Assembly (NCBI RefSeq): GCF_003029735.1
Contig: NZ_KZ686270.1
Coordinates: 248,001-312,000, forward strand
From: Pedobacter yulinensis
Lineage (GTDB): Bacteria > Bacteroidota > Bacteroidia > Sphingobacteriales > Sphingobacteriaceae
Length of the DNA stretch: 64,000 bases
Direction of reading: 5' to 3'
The position numbers and the translations under genes are program-made. This document shows positions 1 through 9,114 of this stretch, piece after piece (the first letter of the stretch is position 1; each line of letters starts with the position of its first letter). The notes below the pieces were generated by a model. It was not told the DNA's origin and did not search any database. It was given only the letters and a program-made list of their open reading frames with translations.

Positions 1-1
1 C

Positions 2-298
2 CGGGGTTCGGGAATTATGAACGATTTGCTTTTTGAGCGGTACAAGCGGTATTTTCATCCCCTCTCGGCCTTCGTTCTTACGCTGATCGGAGTCGCACTG
101 TCCAGTCGCAAAGTGCGTGGCGGCGTAGGTCTACCGCTCGGCATCGGCATCGTACTCAGCTTTCTCTACATTGTTTTGAACCAGTTTGCGCAGATGTTTT
201 CATTGAAAGGTGGTTTCCCGCCACTCATTTCGGCCATTTTGCCTACCGCACTGTTTGGCATTCTTGGCCTGTTTCTGATCAAAAAAGCACCCAAATAA
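2..298 (+). CDS. LptF/LptG-family LPS export permease, C-terminal end (partial)
   Basis: The reading frame is open to the left edge, so this is the 3' end of a gene that starts outside the window. The last 90 or so residues match the end of YjgP/YjgQ (LptF/LptG) permeases: a TM segment, the cytoplasmic loop 'SSRKVRGGVGL', two further TM segments and a short basic tail 'KKAPK'. LptF and LptG form the inner-membrane part of the LptB2FG ABC transporter that extracts lipopolysaccharide for transport to the outer membrane. F and G cannot be told apart from this fragment. A Met codon at 17 is internal, not the start. Confidence 0.85.
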   Translation, partial: RGSGIMNDLLFERYKRYFHPLSAFVLTLIGVALSSRKVRGGVGLPLGIGIVLSFLYIVLNQFAQMFSLKGGFPPLISAILPTALFGILGLFLIKKAPK

Positions 299-300
299 CC

Positions 301-308
301 TATTTTTG
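301..308 (+). promoter_or_regulatory. Bacteroidota -7 promoter element (TATTTTTG) for the DMT exporter
   Basis: TATTTTTG is an exact match to the Bacteroidota housekeeping -7 consensus TAnnTTTG. It begins two bases after the upstream stop codon and ends 7 nt before the ATG at 316. Transcription from it would give an almost leaderless mRNA. No convincing -33 element was seen, so this is a prediction. Confidence 0.5.
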
Positions 309-315
309 CTGGTAA

Positions 316-1233
316 ATGACGAGCGTATCTACAGCTAACCGGCTAGCGGGCAGGAAAAACCTGCTTATTCTTCATGCCACGGTCTTTATCTGGGGCTTTA
401 CAGGCATTCTTGGCGCCGCCATATCCGTAAACGCAGTCTCGATGGTTTGGTACCGGGTGCTCATTGCCGGATTATCACTGTGGGCCTGGTTCCTGATCTC
501 CCGGCGAAATTACAGGCTTGACGGCAAAACACTGCTCAAGCTGTTTGGCGTGGGCGGTATCGTCGCGCTGCATTGGATCATGTTCTTTCATTCGATTAAA
601 ATCTCAACGGTCTCAGTAGGTCTCGTCTGCCTGTCTTCGGTGACACTTTTTACTTCTTTTCTCGAGCCGCTGATCAAGAAACAACGTGTTCAAAGAGGCA
701 ATGTCGTCGTCGGCCTTATCATCATAGCAGGTATAATCCTGATCTTTAAGTTCGAAACTGGTTATGCCTGGGGCATTGCCGCCGGACTGCTGGCGGCCCT
801 TTCTGCCAGCCTTTTTTCCATCCTTAATTCGAAGTTGGTTAGCCGACAGCAGCCCATTCTGATCAGTTTTTATGAGATGGCAGCAGCCTTTGTATGGATA
901 ACGCTTTACCGGCTTGCAGACGGCTCCCTGCTTCGCGAACCCTTCAATTTATCGCTTCACGACTGGGTGTTCCTGTTTATTCTGGGCACCGTTTGTACGG
1001 CTCTTGCCTATGTCATGGCGGTTGGTGTTATGCGCGAGTTTTCTGCATTTACTGTAGCCCTGGCCACAAACCTTGAACCCATTTACGGGGTACTCCTGGC
1101 CCTGCTTATATTCGGTTCAAAAGAACAGATGAGCGGTGGGTTTTATGCCGGCGCAACCCTCATTCTGGCGGCTGTTTTTCTGTACCCACTCTATCTTAAA
1201 AACAGGGCAAAAAAAGCAGCTTTCCGGACCTGA
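316..1233 (+). CDS. DMT-superfamily (EamA) transporter
   Basis: The 305-residue protein is very hydrophobic with about ten predicted TM helices arranged as two EamA repeats (roughly residues 14-145 and 150-295), the usual fold and size of drug/metabolite exporters such as RhaT/YdcZ-like permeases. The substrate cannot be read from sequence; many relatives export amino acids or metabolites. It lies 17 nt after the lptF/G-type gene, but a -7 element in that gap suggests its own promoter. Only the family assignment is secure. Confidence 0.85.
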   Translation: MTSVSTANRLAGRKNLLILHATVFIWGFTGILGAAISVNAVSMVWYRVLIAGLSLWAWFLISRRNYRLDGKTLLKLFGVGGIVALHWIMFFHSIKISTVSVGLVCLSSVTLFTSFLEPLIKKQRVQRGNVVVGLIIIAGIILIFKFETGYAWGIAAGLLAALSASLFSILNSKLVSRQQPILISFYEMAAAFVWITLYRLADGSLLREPFNLSLHDWVFLFILGTVCTALAYVMAVGVMREFSAFTVALATNLEPIYGVLLALLIFGSKEQMSGGFYAGATLILAAVFLYPLYLKNRAKKAAFRT

Positions 1234-2806
1234 ATCGGCAGGTCGCATCGAGCCCCCAAAGACCATAACACGCTATAAAAAAACACAGGTTTTTTAAGCA
1301 GTGAAAGGTGCTAAAAAAACGCCTGCCGCGGGCTATTTACGACCCCGCGAAAAACCCTAGTAAGATGGCCGCCGAGTTCAGGAAAAATGGCAGAAATGAT
1401 CTGTCTACGACATCGAAAAACGAGCGCCTTTTCAGGATCTTCAAGGCCACATCTGCTCATTTGAGACAACCGTTTTAAAGCCATTTCCGCTCCTGAAAAA
1501 CCGGTCATGTTACTGATCGTTTGCAGAGAAGACCGTTGCCAGATCATTAAGCCGACCCAAAAAAAAGCATAAAAATTGCCCGGAGCGCTCACGGAAAAAA
1601 GCCCGGAACCCGGCATATCCTGGTCCCTTATAATTCTCATTTCTGCAACGGGCGGTCTGCCTTCGCGCCCCGTTTTTGTATGAGAGCAGCAGCACGCGCG
1701 CTCTTCATCTAGCCCTTTTGAGCTCAGAATTTTTGTCATAAATCCCCTCACCTTTCCCCAAATCTGGCCGGCTGGCAGGCGAAAATCGGCCGTCAAAAAA
1801 AGGTCTATTCAGCAAACTTTCACTGCCTATTCTGCCAACCGAGTAGGCGCGATCATTCACCAGTTGCCGTAAAATTGGGTGCGTTGGGCCGGCGAAGGAA
1901 TGGGCCCGGTTTTCCAAAAAGCGGGGGTTCTACAGGTTGCATTTAGCCCCGGTGCTGCCCGGAACTAACATGCAACAGGTGATCTAGACAAAAACAATTA
2001 TTCACCGCATGGGGCGAAATGCGACATGGCTTACGTTCCTGAGACACGTTATTTATTTAGGATAACAGGCTTAGATCATAACTGCAAACTCGCCCGGAAG
2101 TCAAACCAAAATCGCCCATTGAAGGCCATGTGCGACCTCTGCCCGAACCCGGGATAACGTCCAGACTTTTCCTGGAACAGTGCCGGCGTCTTGGGACTCA
2201 CGCAAATTGCATTGTAAATTGACAACAGTTGGACCAGGGACTACATGACAATATGTCATGAAAATCAGGCAACTTTCAATCCCCTATTTACGATAAGAAA
2301 TGAGCTCGCGGCGTCTTTTAACCAGCCAGGCCACCAGGGGAATTTTGATAAAGCAGATCTTGGGCTGCTTGAGAAATGGCATGCCGGCCCCAGGGTGCTG
2401 ACATGTTTTAAGTGCCAACATCCGATTAACCCGTGTCGCCAATTTCCATTTACAAACGATTACTTAAAGGTAGTAGGGGACTACGGACTGTTGCTCGGGT
2501 CAGCTGATTATGCGAAGTGAAGAATTTTTGACGCTTAAATCTTCGCGAAATAGTGTATTTTAATCGCGGTTTTAGAAGGTAAACTACCATGCGGCTGGGG
2601 GAGGAAAAAAAACGATGGAAGGCTTAATTTACAATCTAAAAATCAATTATTTCTGATAAAATATAATTGATTATAAAAATTTAATAATCAGTTATATAAC
2701 TTATAAAAATGAAGTTTTATATCATATAAAAATGAGCTCCCAAAAATTCAAATACCAAAAATTTTAGCAATTATGATCTACGTAACTTATTTTAGCATTT
2801 AAAAAT
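1234..2806. other. 1.57 kb stretch without a recognisable gene
   Basis: No open frame here resembles a known protein. The possible ORFs (minus strand 1311-1796 and 1705-1917, plus strand 2245-2520) have low-complexity or unnatural composition and no ribosome-binding or family signal. The left part has ordinary GC content; from about 2620 to 2806 it becomes strongly AT-rich and carries two copies of 'tataaaaatga' (near 2701 and 2728). The AT-rich part probably includes the promoter and leader of the gene at 2807. The rest may be decayed coding DNA, but no family was recognised. Confidence 0.6.
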
Positions 2807-5587
2807 ATGATTATCAGGCTAATCATGACATTCATATTAATAATTAGTTTTCAAGGGCTTCGGGCACAGATTTTCTCTACGGCGCAAAATCCACTTAGTG
2901 TAAAATGGCGAAAAATTGAGCACGGCGGCTTCCAGGTGATCTTCCCGGCTGAACTTGAGTCTGAGGCCAAACGCATGGCCGCTACGCTGCCGGTTATTTA
3001 CCCTGCAGTTGCTGCGGGCCTGCACCTCAAGAAGACGCAGATTCCGATTGTGCTGCAGAACCGCGGCGTCATCGCCAACGGCTTTGTACAACTGGCGCCG
3101 CGCAAATCAGAGTTTTTTACAACGCCACCACAAGCTTTCGACAGCCAGGACTGGCTCAATAATCTGGCGGTTCACGAACTCCGGCATGTTGCACAATTTG
3201 ACAAGTTGACAGGAACTAGGGCCCGGCCGTTTCCTGAGCTTGTCTACTTCGCCTGGTTCGGCGCAAGCATTCCGACCTGGTTCTTTGAAGGCGATGCGGT
3301 GGTTACCGAAACAGCACTTACCGAGTCGGGCCGCGGCCGGCAGCCGGCATGGATCATGCCCTGGCGAACCAATGTGCTTGAGGGCAGGCGATACAGTTAC
3401 AGCAAAGCTTACTTCGGCTCGAACCGTGATGTAACACCGGGGTACTACCAGCTGGGTTATGTAATGATGGCCAGCCTTCGGAAAAAGTCGGGACGTTTCA
3501 TTTCTGACAGCCTGCTTGCCGACATCCGCCGCCGACCTGTCAGACCCTACCCCTTTTCGACAAGCCTAAAAAAATTTTCCGGTCCTTCTACCCGCCGCGC
3601 TTTCCTGGCCAGCCAGGAAGAGGCCGCGCAAGCCTGGAAGGAACAGGCAAAGAAAACGCCCTCCGACACCTACCCGGCCCTTAACCGAACCCCGCGCGTT
3701 GCGACCGATTACATCATGCCGTTTCGCCTTGGCCGCGACAGCCTGATCGCACTTAAAAGCAGCAAGGCCGAGACACCGCATGTGGTGCTCATTGATGCGC
3801 AAAAAAAAGAACATAAGATTGTCGGGATAGGCCCGCAGGAACAGCCCTGGTTCAGCTATGCCCGGGGCGTCATGGTGTGGGATGAAATACGTGAAGATCC
3901 CCGGTACAAACAACGAAGCTACAGTGTGATCTGCCGTTACGATTTTGCCAGCAAAAGAACGCGAAAACTGACCAGCAAAACCCGGCTTTTTTCACCTTCA
4001 CTGTCTGCCGATGGAAGCCGGATTGTAGCCGTTCGTGCAGACCTCAAAAACCACTTCGAACTGGTGGTGCTGAACGCCCGGAACGGGGCCGTTCTGCAGA
4101 CGCTTCCTAACCCCGAAAACCTGATCCTTCAGACCCCCTCTTTTGACCGCTCGGGAAAGCGCATCTGTTACATTGGCGTAAGCGAGGCGGGCAAGTCAAT
4201 TTACCTGACAGAAGATGGAAAAAGTAACCGGATCATCGGTCCGGAACGGCAACAATTGGCCCGCCCTGTCTTCATCGAAGAGAATATCGCATTTAACGCC
4301 CATTACAGCGGCGTTGACAACATTTACATGTTGGACATCAAAACGAAAAAGATAAGCGCTCTGACGGCTTCTAAATACGGCGCTTTTAACATCAGTGTTT
4401 CAGATAGCGGCCGGTTTGTCTTTAACGATTATGCAGCGCAGGGCATGCAGGTAACCGAAACGGCCCTTCGTGAACGCGCTCCCGGGCCTGACCTCTTTGC
4501 AAACCTCTCGGTAACAGCAGTCGCACAGGAAGCGACCGGCAACGTGTTCAGTCAGGCAACGCCTGCTGCCACCCTTCCTGTGTCCAGGTATAACTCTTTT
4601 TCTCACCTCATCAATTTTCACAGCATCGTTCCTACCGTCGACGATGCGAACACGGCGGGGCTTGAACTGCAATCTGATAACTTGCTGAACACGCTTAGCC
4701 TGTATGGCGGTGCCAAATACCATGGCGACCTCAGGCGCTTCGAATATACAGCCGACCTGCGCTACCGGGCCCTTTACCCCGTACTGAGCGTCTTGTACCG
4801 GAACCGGCCGCGCCGCAGTTTTTACAACAGCAGGGGCCAGATTATGCAAGGTGACTGGCGGGAGAATTACGTCAAGCTGCATGCCTCGCTGCCGCTGTCT
4901 GTCAACGCCGGCAACCACCATTACAGTTTTTCGCTGCAGGCGGGCACAAGCATTACAGACCGGTACGCATTTCAGAACTTACCGGCAACCTTCGCTGCAA
5001 GGCAAAATTTCCCGCTCGAGTATGCCTTTGGCTTTACGCACCAGCTGCGCAGGGCTGAACGCGATATCGCACCAGCGTTTGCACAGATCATCAGGCTGGG
5101 TTACGACCACCAGCCCTTTGATAGGGCTTTGCCGGGACATGTGTTTTCGCTCGAAACCTTTTTCTATTTTCCCGGCCTGCTGAAAAACCACTCCACGCTC
5201 GCCAGCTTCAGCTACCAGCAGGCCGAAGGGGCCAACCGCTTTGCAACAGCCATTCCAACCGTTTACGGGTACAACAACGTGCGGGCTCGCAGCACGCTGC
5301 AAAACACGCTGCTGCTGAACTACCGGTTCCCGCTCATTTTTCCTGACCGGGAGATCGGCCCGCTGGCCTATATCCGGAACATCCGCAGCGGACTTTTTGC
5401 ACATTATGAGAACGTAGGCAGGGACAGCAACCTGGGCCAGCCAAAGACTTTCGGGCTCGAATTGATGAGCAGCATGAACCTTTTGCGGTACCAGCCTGTT
5501 ATAGACCTCGGCGCGAGGCTGATTTTTGTGAATAAAATTTACAATCAAAATCCGATATTAGAATTCTCTTTCAACTATAGTTTTTAA
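2807..5587 (+). CDS. Outer-membrane protein: gluzincin-like protease domain + TolB-like propeller + beta-barrel
   Basis: The 926-residue protein has a signal peptide (residues 1-20, ending in GLRA|Q). Residues about 40-250 look like a peptidase-MA-type domain, with zinc motif HELRH at 123-127 and the downstream 'WFFEGDAVVTET' block whose Glu161 fits the third zinc ligand of gluzincins. Residues about 290-560 contain repeated TolB/WD40-like beta-propeller blades ('SPSLSADGSRIVAV', 'TPSFDRSGKRICYI'). From about 600 to the end there are alternating amphipathic strands ending in aromatic 'FSFNYSF', a typical outer-membrane barrel terminus. The predicted location is the outer membrane, with protease-like and propeller parts outside the barrel. 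Proteolytic activity is inferred from the motif only. The LapA-like gene follows after 11 nt. Confidence 0.8.
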   Translation: MIIRLIMTFILIISFQGLRAQIFSTAQNPLSVKWRKIEHGGFQVIFPAELESEAKRMAATLPVIYPAVAAGLHLKKTQIPIVLQNRGVIANGFVQLAPRKSEFFTTPPQAFDSQDWLNNLAVHELRHVAQFDKLTGTRARPFPELVYFAWFGASIPTWFFEGDAVVTETALTESGRGRQPAWIMPWRTNVLEGRRYSYSKAYFGSNRDVTPGYYQLGYVMMASLRKKSGRFISDSLLADIRRRPVRPYPFSTSLKKFSGPSTRRAFLASQEEAAQAWKEQAKKTPSDTYPALNRTPRVATDYIMPFRLGRDSLIALKSSKAETPHVVLIDAQKKEHKIVGIGPQEQPWFSYARGVMVWDEIREDPRYKQRSYSVICRYDFASKRTRKLTSKTRLFSPSLSADGSRIVAVRADLKNHFELVVLNARNGAVLQTLPNPENLILQTPSFDRSGKRICYIGVSEAGKSIYLTEDGKSNRIIGPERQQLARPVFIEENIAFNAHYSGVDNIYMLDIKTKKISALTASKYGAFNISVSDSGRFVFNDYAAQGMQVTETALRERAPGPDLFANLSVTAVAQEATGNVFSQATPAATLPVSRYNSFSHLINFHSIVPTVDDANTAGLELQSDNLLNTLSLYGGAKYHGDLRRFEYTADLRYRALYPVLSVLYRNRPRRSFYNSRGQIMQGDWRENYVKLHASLPLSVNAGNHHYSFSLQAGTSITDRYAFQNLPATFAARQNFPLEYAFGFTHQLRRAERDIAPAFAQIIRLGYDHQPFDRALPGHVFSLETFFYFPGLLKNHSTLASFSYQQAEGANRFATAIPTVYGYNNVRARSTLQNTLLLNYRFPLIFPDREIGPLAYIRNIRSGLFAHYENVGRDSNLGQPKTFGLELMSSMNLLRYQPVIDLGARLIFVNKIYNQNPILEFSFNYSF

Positions 5588-5598
5588 TCAGAAACAAG

Positions 5599-5883
5599 AT
5601 GAGTGCAAAAACGATCTTTATCATCATATTCACCGTGCTGGTAACGGTATTCCTGATGGCCAACACAGATGCGGTAGACTTTAACTTCCTTTTTGTGCAG
5701 GATGTTCCGGTATCCAAGCTGCTGGTTATAGGCATTTGTGTCGTTATTGGTTTTATACTTGGCTACCTGGTTGGCAGGCCGCGAACCACGGTGAGCAGCT
5801 ACGATAGCCGGATCGATACCGGAGCCCCTAAAGTGGAACAGCAAGATGGCCTTAGCGACGAAGACCGGGAATACATTCGCTAA
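5599..5883 (+). CDS. LapA-domain small inner-membrane protein
   Basis: The 94-residue protein has two TM helices (about 4-22 and 42-60) separated by a short loop with 'NTDAVDFNFLF', then a polar, acidic C-terminal tail. This is the layout of the LapA/DUF1049 family, linked to lipopolysaccharide assembly in Proteobacteria. It starts 11 nt after the stop of the large outer-membrane protein and is probably co-transcribed with it. The role in this organism is unknown. Confidence 0.75.
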   Translation: MSAKTIFIIIFTVLVTVFLMANTDAVDFNFLFVQDVPVSKLLVIGICVVIGFILGYLVGRPRTTVSSYDSRIDTGAPKVEQQDGLSDEDREYIR

Positions 5884-5949
5884 GCCGAACCCAGACTCCA
5901 AACGTACAGAGGCAAACCACAAACTGGCAGGAAAATTTTAAAACGGACC

Positions 5950-6927
5950 ATGGTGAACGTACTTTTACTCCTTACTGCGAAACACAGGCTCATCAGCACT
6001 GCGGTAATCCTCGATGTGCTGGACACGGTGAACGTGTTTCATGAGCAGGAAAACGGCAGCCCTTTCTTCGACATCAGCATTGCCGCCCTGCCCGGCGATC
6101 TGAGTGCAGCGAGCCTGTATAAGAAATACCGGCGCATTGCAGCCGATGAACGGCCGCGCACCAGCTTGTTACTGATCCCGGCTTTCGAATCGACAGACAT
6201 TCATGAGGCGCTGCGCGAAAACAGGCACTTTGTGCCGTTTATCCGGGACTTTCAGCAGCAGGGCACAGAGATTGCCAGTTTTTGCACCGGCGCTTTCCTG
6301 CTGGCCGAAACAGGGCTGCTTAATGGCCGCCGTGCCACCACGCATGTGCAGATGTGCCGGCCATTTTCCGCTTTGTTTCCACGGGTTCAACTGGATCCCG
6401 GCGCTGTCATTACCGACCAGGAAGGTATCTACACCGGCGGCGGGGCTACCAGCACCTTTCACCTGCTCATCTATCTCATCGAGAAATATTGCGGCCGGCA
6501 AATGGCGGTCAAAGCCGCTAAATTTTTTGCCATTGATCTGGACCGGATCGGGCAGTCTTATTTCGGCGTGATCCAACCCGAACGGGCACACGGTGATGAG
6601 CTCGTCATGGCACTGCAGGACAAGATTGAAGAGACCTTCAGCAGGTCGCTCGTCACGATTGAAGACATGACCGGGAGCCTGCCTTCCTGCAAACGCAACC
6701 TGCTGCGCCGGTTTAAAAAAGCGCTGAACATGACACCCATAGAATACCTGCAGCGCACGCGCATAGAAGCCGCCCGGCAAATGCTTGAAAACCGCAATGA
6801 AGGGATAGCCGATGTGATGTTTCGCTGCGGCTACAGCGATCCGAAAACTTTCAGGAAGTTATTTAAACGCAACACGGGCCTGACCCCAAAGGCCTACCGG
6901 GACAAGTATAACCGGGCATCTGCCTGA
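5950..6927 (+). CDS. GlxA-type transcriptional regulator (DJ-1/PfpI domain + AraC HTH)
   Basis: The N-terminal half (about 1-195) is a DJ-1/PfpI glutamine-amidotransferase-like domain with the nucleophile-elbow motif 'ASFCTGAFLLAE' (Cys112). The C-terminal half (about 215-320) is an AraC/XylS double HTH with 'EYLQRTRIEAARQMLE' and 'CGYSDPKTFRKLFKRNTGLTPKAYR'. The 325-residue length is normal for GlxA-like regulators. The effector is unknown. Transcribed alone; the next gene is convergent. Confidence 0.9.
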   Translation: MVNVLLLLTAKHRLISTAVILDVLDTVNVFHEQENGSPFFDISIAALPGDLSAASLYKKYRRIAADERPRTSLLLIPAFESTDIHEALRENRHFVPFIRDFQQQGTEIASFCTGAFLLAETGLLNGRRATTHVQMCRPFSALFPRVQLDPGAVITDQEGIYTGGGATSTFHLLIYLIEKYCGRQMAVKAAKFFAIDLDRIGQSYFGVIQPERAHGDELVMALQDKIEETFSRSLVTIEDMTGSLPSCKRNLLRRFKKALNMTPIEYLQRTRIEAARQMLENRNEGIADVMFRCGYSDPKTFRKLFKRNTGLTPKAYRDKYNRASA

Positions 6928-6938
6928 GGCGGTTATGA

Positions 6939-7538
6939 TCAACCTGCCTGCTGACCCTTGTTCATCAGCCTGGCTACGTACTTGCCGATAATATCAAACT
7001 CAAGGTTCACAACATCACCGGCCTGCAGCGTACCCATGCTTGTATGCTCGAATGTATAAGGGATAATGAAAACCGAGAAGGCGCCCGGCTGCGAATTTAC
7101 GACAGTCAGGCTGATGCCGTTTACACAAACAGAGCCCTTTTCTACCGTAACATTGCCGCTACTGTCGTCATACCGGAACCGGAATTCCCAGCTGCCGTCC
7201 AGGTCTTTGACATATTCGCAGGTTCCCGTCTGGTCCACGTGCCCCTGAACAATATGCCCGTCCAGACGCGCATTCAGCTGCATGCAGCGTTCCAGGTTAA
7301 CCGTACCACCCGCTGCCAGTTTACCCAGGGCAGACTTGGTAAGCGTTTCCTCAATAGCCGTAACGGTGTGCGTTTGACCATCGACAGCGACCACTGTGAG
7401 GCATACCCCGTTGTGGGCTACGCTCTGGTCAATCTTAAGTTCGTGGCTGATCGCAGATTCGATTGTAAAATGGAGATTGGTTCCTTCGCGGCGGATCGAT
7501 CTGACCACACCCAGCGCTTCTATAATTCCTGTAAACAC
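6939..7538 (-). CDS. ribE: Riboflavin synthase, alpha chain
   Basis: The protein catalyses dismutation of two 6,7-dimethyl-8-ribityllumazine molecules to riboflavin plus the pyrimidinedione. The start is a GTG codon giving 'MFTGIIEALG', the invariant N-terminus of the family (Phe2 and Thr3 are catalytic-site residues). Two tandem lumazine-binding barrels are visible: 'NGVCLTVVAVD'/'ARLDGHIVQGHVDQTG' and 'NGISLTVVNSQ'. The length of 199 is typical. It lies 18 nt after the biotin carboxylase gene on the same strand, so the two probably share a transcript. Symbol ribE follows Bacillus usage; E. coli calls it ribC. Confidence 0.96.
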   Translation of the reverse strand: MFTGIIEALGVVRSIRREGTNLHFTIESAISHELKIDQSVAHNGVCLTVVAVDGQTHTVTAIEETLTKSALGKLAAGGTVNLERCMQLNARLDGHIVQGHVDQTGTCEYVKDLDGSWEFRFRYDDSSGNVTVEKGSVCVNGISLTVVNSQPGAFSVFIIPYTFEHTSMGTLQAGDVVNLEFDIIGKYVARLMNKGQQAG

Positions 7539-7556
7539 GTTTTCTTGTAATTAATT

Positions 7557-9047
7557 TTATCTCAGCCGCCTTCGGTTTCGTTCCCAGTTGCCGGTAACAG
7601 TCCCCGCATTCAGCGCAGCAGCAGGTTTCTGACGTTGCAGCAACGATACTGCGGCCAGCGCGGCAATCAGTGCCTCCTCTTCCTGTTGCGTCTGCAGCAG
7701 CTCGGGCCTGAAGTACTTTTCAACAAAATGTGTATCAAAATGACCGGAACGGAACGCTTCGTGCTGCATGACAAAGTTACCAAAGGCCAGCGTGGTTTGT
7801 ATCCCGGTAATGTCATACTCGGCAATGGCCCGCTGCATCCGGTTAATGGCCTCTTCGCGGCTGCGCCCGTATGTGATCAGCTTGGCGATCATGGGATCGT
7901 AATAGATCGGGATTTCCATGCCTTGTTCAAAACCGTCATCGACACGCACGCCATTCCCCCCTGGCCTACGGTAAGTTTGAAGGGTACCGATATCCGGCAA
8001 AAAGTTATTGGCCGGATCTTCGGCATAGACGCGCAGTTCAATGGCATGACCCTGGATGCGCAGGTCTTCCTGGCTGAAACTCACCATACCGCCCCCGGCA
8101 ATGCGGATCTGTTCCTTAACCAGGTCAATCCCGGTAATCAGTTCGGTAACCGGATGCTCCACCTGCAGGCGGGTATTCATTTCCAGGAAAAAGAAATCCA
8201 GGTTCTCGTCAAGAATGAACTCAACGGTCCCGGCACCGGTATAATTGACGGCACGGGCCACATCGACTGCGCACCGGCCCATCTGTTCGCGCAGTTCAGG
8301 AGTCAGCACCGATGAGGGGGCTTCTTCCACAACTTTCTGGTGGCGCCGCTGCACGGAACATTCCCTTTCAAACAGGTGAACAATGGTTCCGTGGCTGTCG
8401 CCAAGCACCTGGATTTCGATGTGCCGGGGCGAGGAAACATACCGCTCAATAAACACCGATCCATCGCCGAATGCCGTAGTCGCTTCGCTGACCGCCAGCT
8501 GCATCTGTTCCTCGAAACTTTCAACTTCGCGAACAATCCGCATGCCTTTGCCTCCGCCACCCGCAGCCGCCTTGATGAGGATCGGAAAACCGACCTCCGC
8601 AGCCCTGCTTTTGGCCTGGGCAACATCAGTTACGGCCTCTTCTGTTCCCGGCACCATCGGGATGTTATATTTCAGGGCTGCCGCTTTTGCTGCGAGTTTG
8701 TTTCCCATGATTTCCATGGCCTCTGGCGAAGGGCCGATCAGGATCAGGCCGGCCTCACGCACAGCCCGGGCAAATGCCGGATTCTCTGACAAAAATCCGT
8801 ACCCCGGATGAATGGCCTGAGCACCTGTTCGCACACAGGCATCGATCACCTTGCCGATATGCAGGTAGGACTCGGCAGATGGCGGCGGACCGATACACAC
8901 AGCCTCGTCGGCATAACGTACATGTAGTGCGTCTCGGTCGGCTTCTGAAAATACCGCCACTGTTGCAATGCCCATTTCCCTGGCCGACCGCATGATGCGG
9001 ATCGCAATTTCACCGCGGTTTGCAACGAGTATTTTTTCGATTTTCAT
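7557..9047 (-). CDS. accC: Acetyl-CoA carboxylase, biotin carboxylase subunit
   Basis: This is an ATP-grasp enzyme that carboxylates biotin on a carrier protein, the first half-reaction of acetyl-CoA (or propionyl-CoA) carboxylase. The preferred start gives 'MKIEKILVANRGEIAIRI', the canonical N-terminus; an upstream in-frame Met at 9098 would add 17 atypical residues. ATP-grasp glycine-rich loop 'AAAGGGGKGMRIV', 'HPGYGFLSEN', 'FERECSVQRRHQKVVEEAPS' and 'EMNTRLQVEHPVTE' are all present. The 496-residue length includes a poorly conserved C-terminal tail of about 40 residues. No biotin carrier gene is adjacent; the carboxyltransferase beta subunit is 28 kb away. Confidence 0.93.
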   Translation of the reverse strand: MKIEKILVANRGEIAIRIMRSAREMGIATVAVFSEADRDALHVRYADEAVCIGPPPSAESYLHIGKVIDACVRTGAQAIHPGYGFLSENPAFARAVREAGLILIGPSPEAMEIMGNKLAAKAAALKYNIPMVPGTEEAVTDVAQAKSRAAEVGFPILIKAAAGGGGKGMRIVREVESFEEQMQLAVSEATTAFGDGSVFIERYVSSPRHIEIQVLGDSHGTIVHLFERECSVQRRHQKVVEEAPSSVLTPELREQMGRCAVDVARAVNYTGAGTVEFILDENLDFFFLEMNTRLQVEHPVTELITGIDLVKEQIRIAGGGMVSFSQEDLRIQGHAIELRVYAEDPANNFLPDIGTLQTYRRPGGNGVRVDDGFEQGMEIPIYYDPMIAKLITYGRSREEAINRMQRAIAEYDITGIQTTLAFGNFVMQHEAFRSGHFDTHFVEKYFRPELLQTQQEEEALIAALAAVSLLQRQKPAAALNAGTVTGNWERNRRRLR

Positions 9048-9114
9048 CAGTTCGTATTTAGGTTGGTCTGGTATCAGTTGTACGCTGCCTGCAGGCAAAC
9101 AAAATTCATGGGTA

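Noticed and set aside
1311..1796. 161-codon minus-strand open frame
   Set aside because: No family resemblance, unusual residue mix, no ribosome site, overlaps another meaningless frame (1705-1917).
2245..2520. 91-codon plus-strand open frame
   Set aside because: No recognisable domain, no upstream signal, and composition unlike coding sequence of this genome.
2551..2560. Half of the GTGTA-N5-TACAC operator (TAGTGTATTT)
   Set aside because: The second half-site TACAC is absent, so it does not form the inverted repeat.
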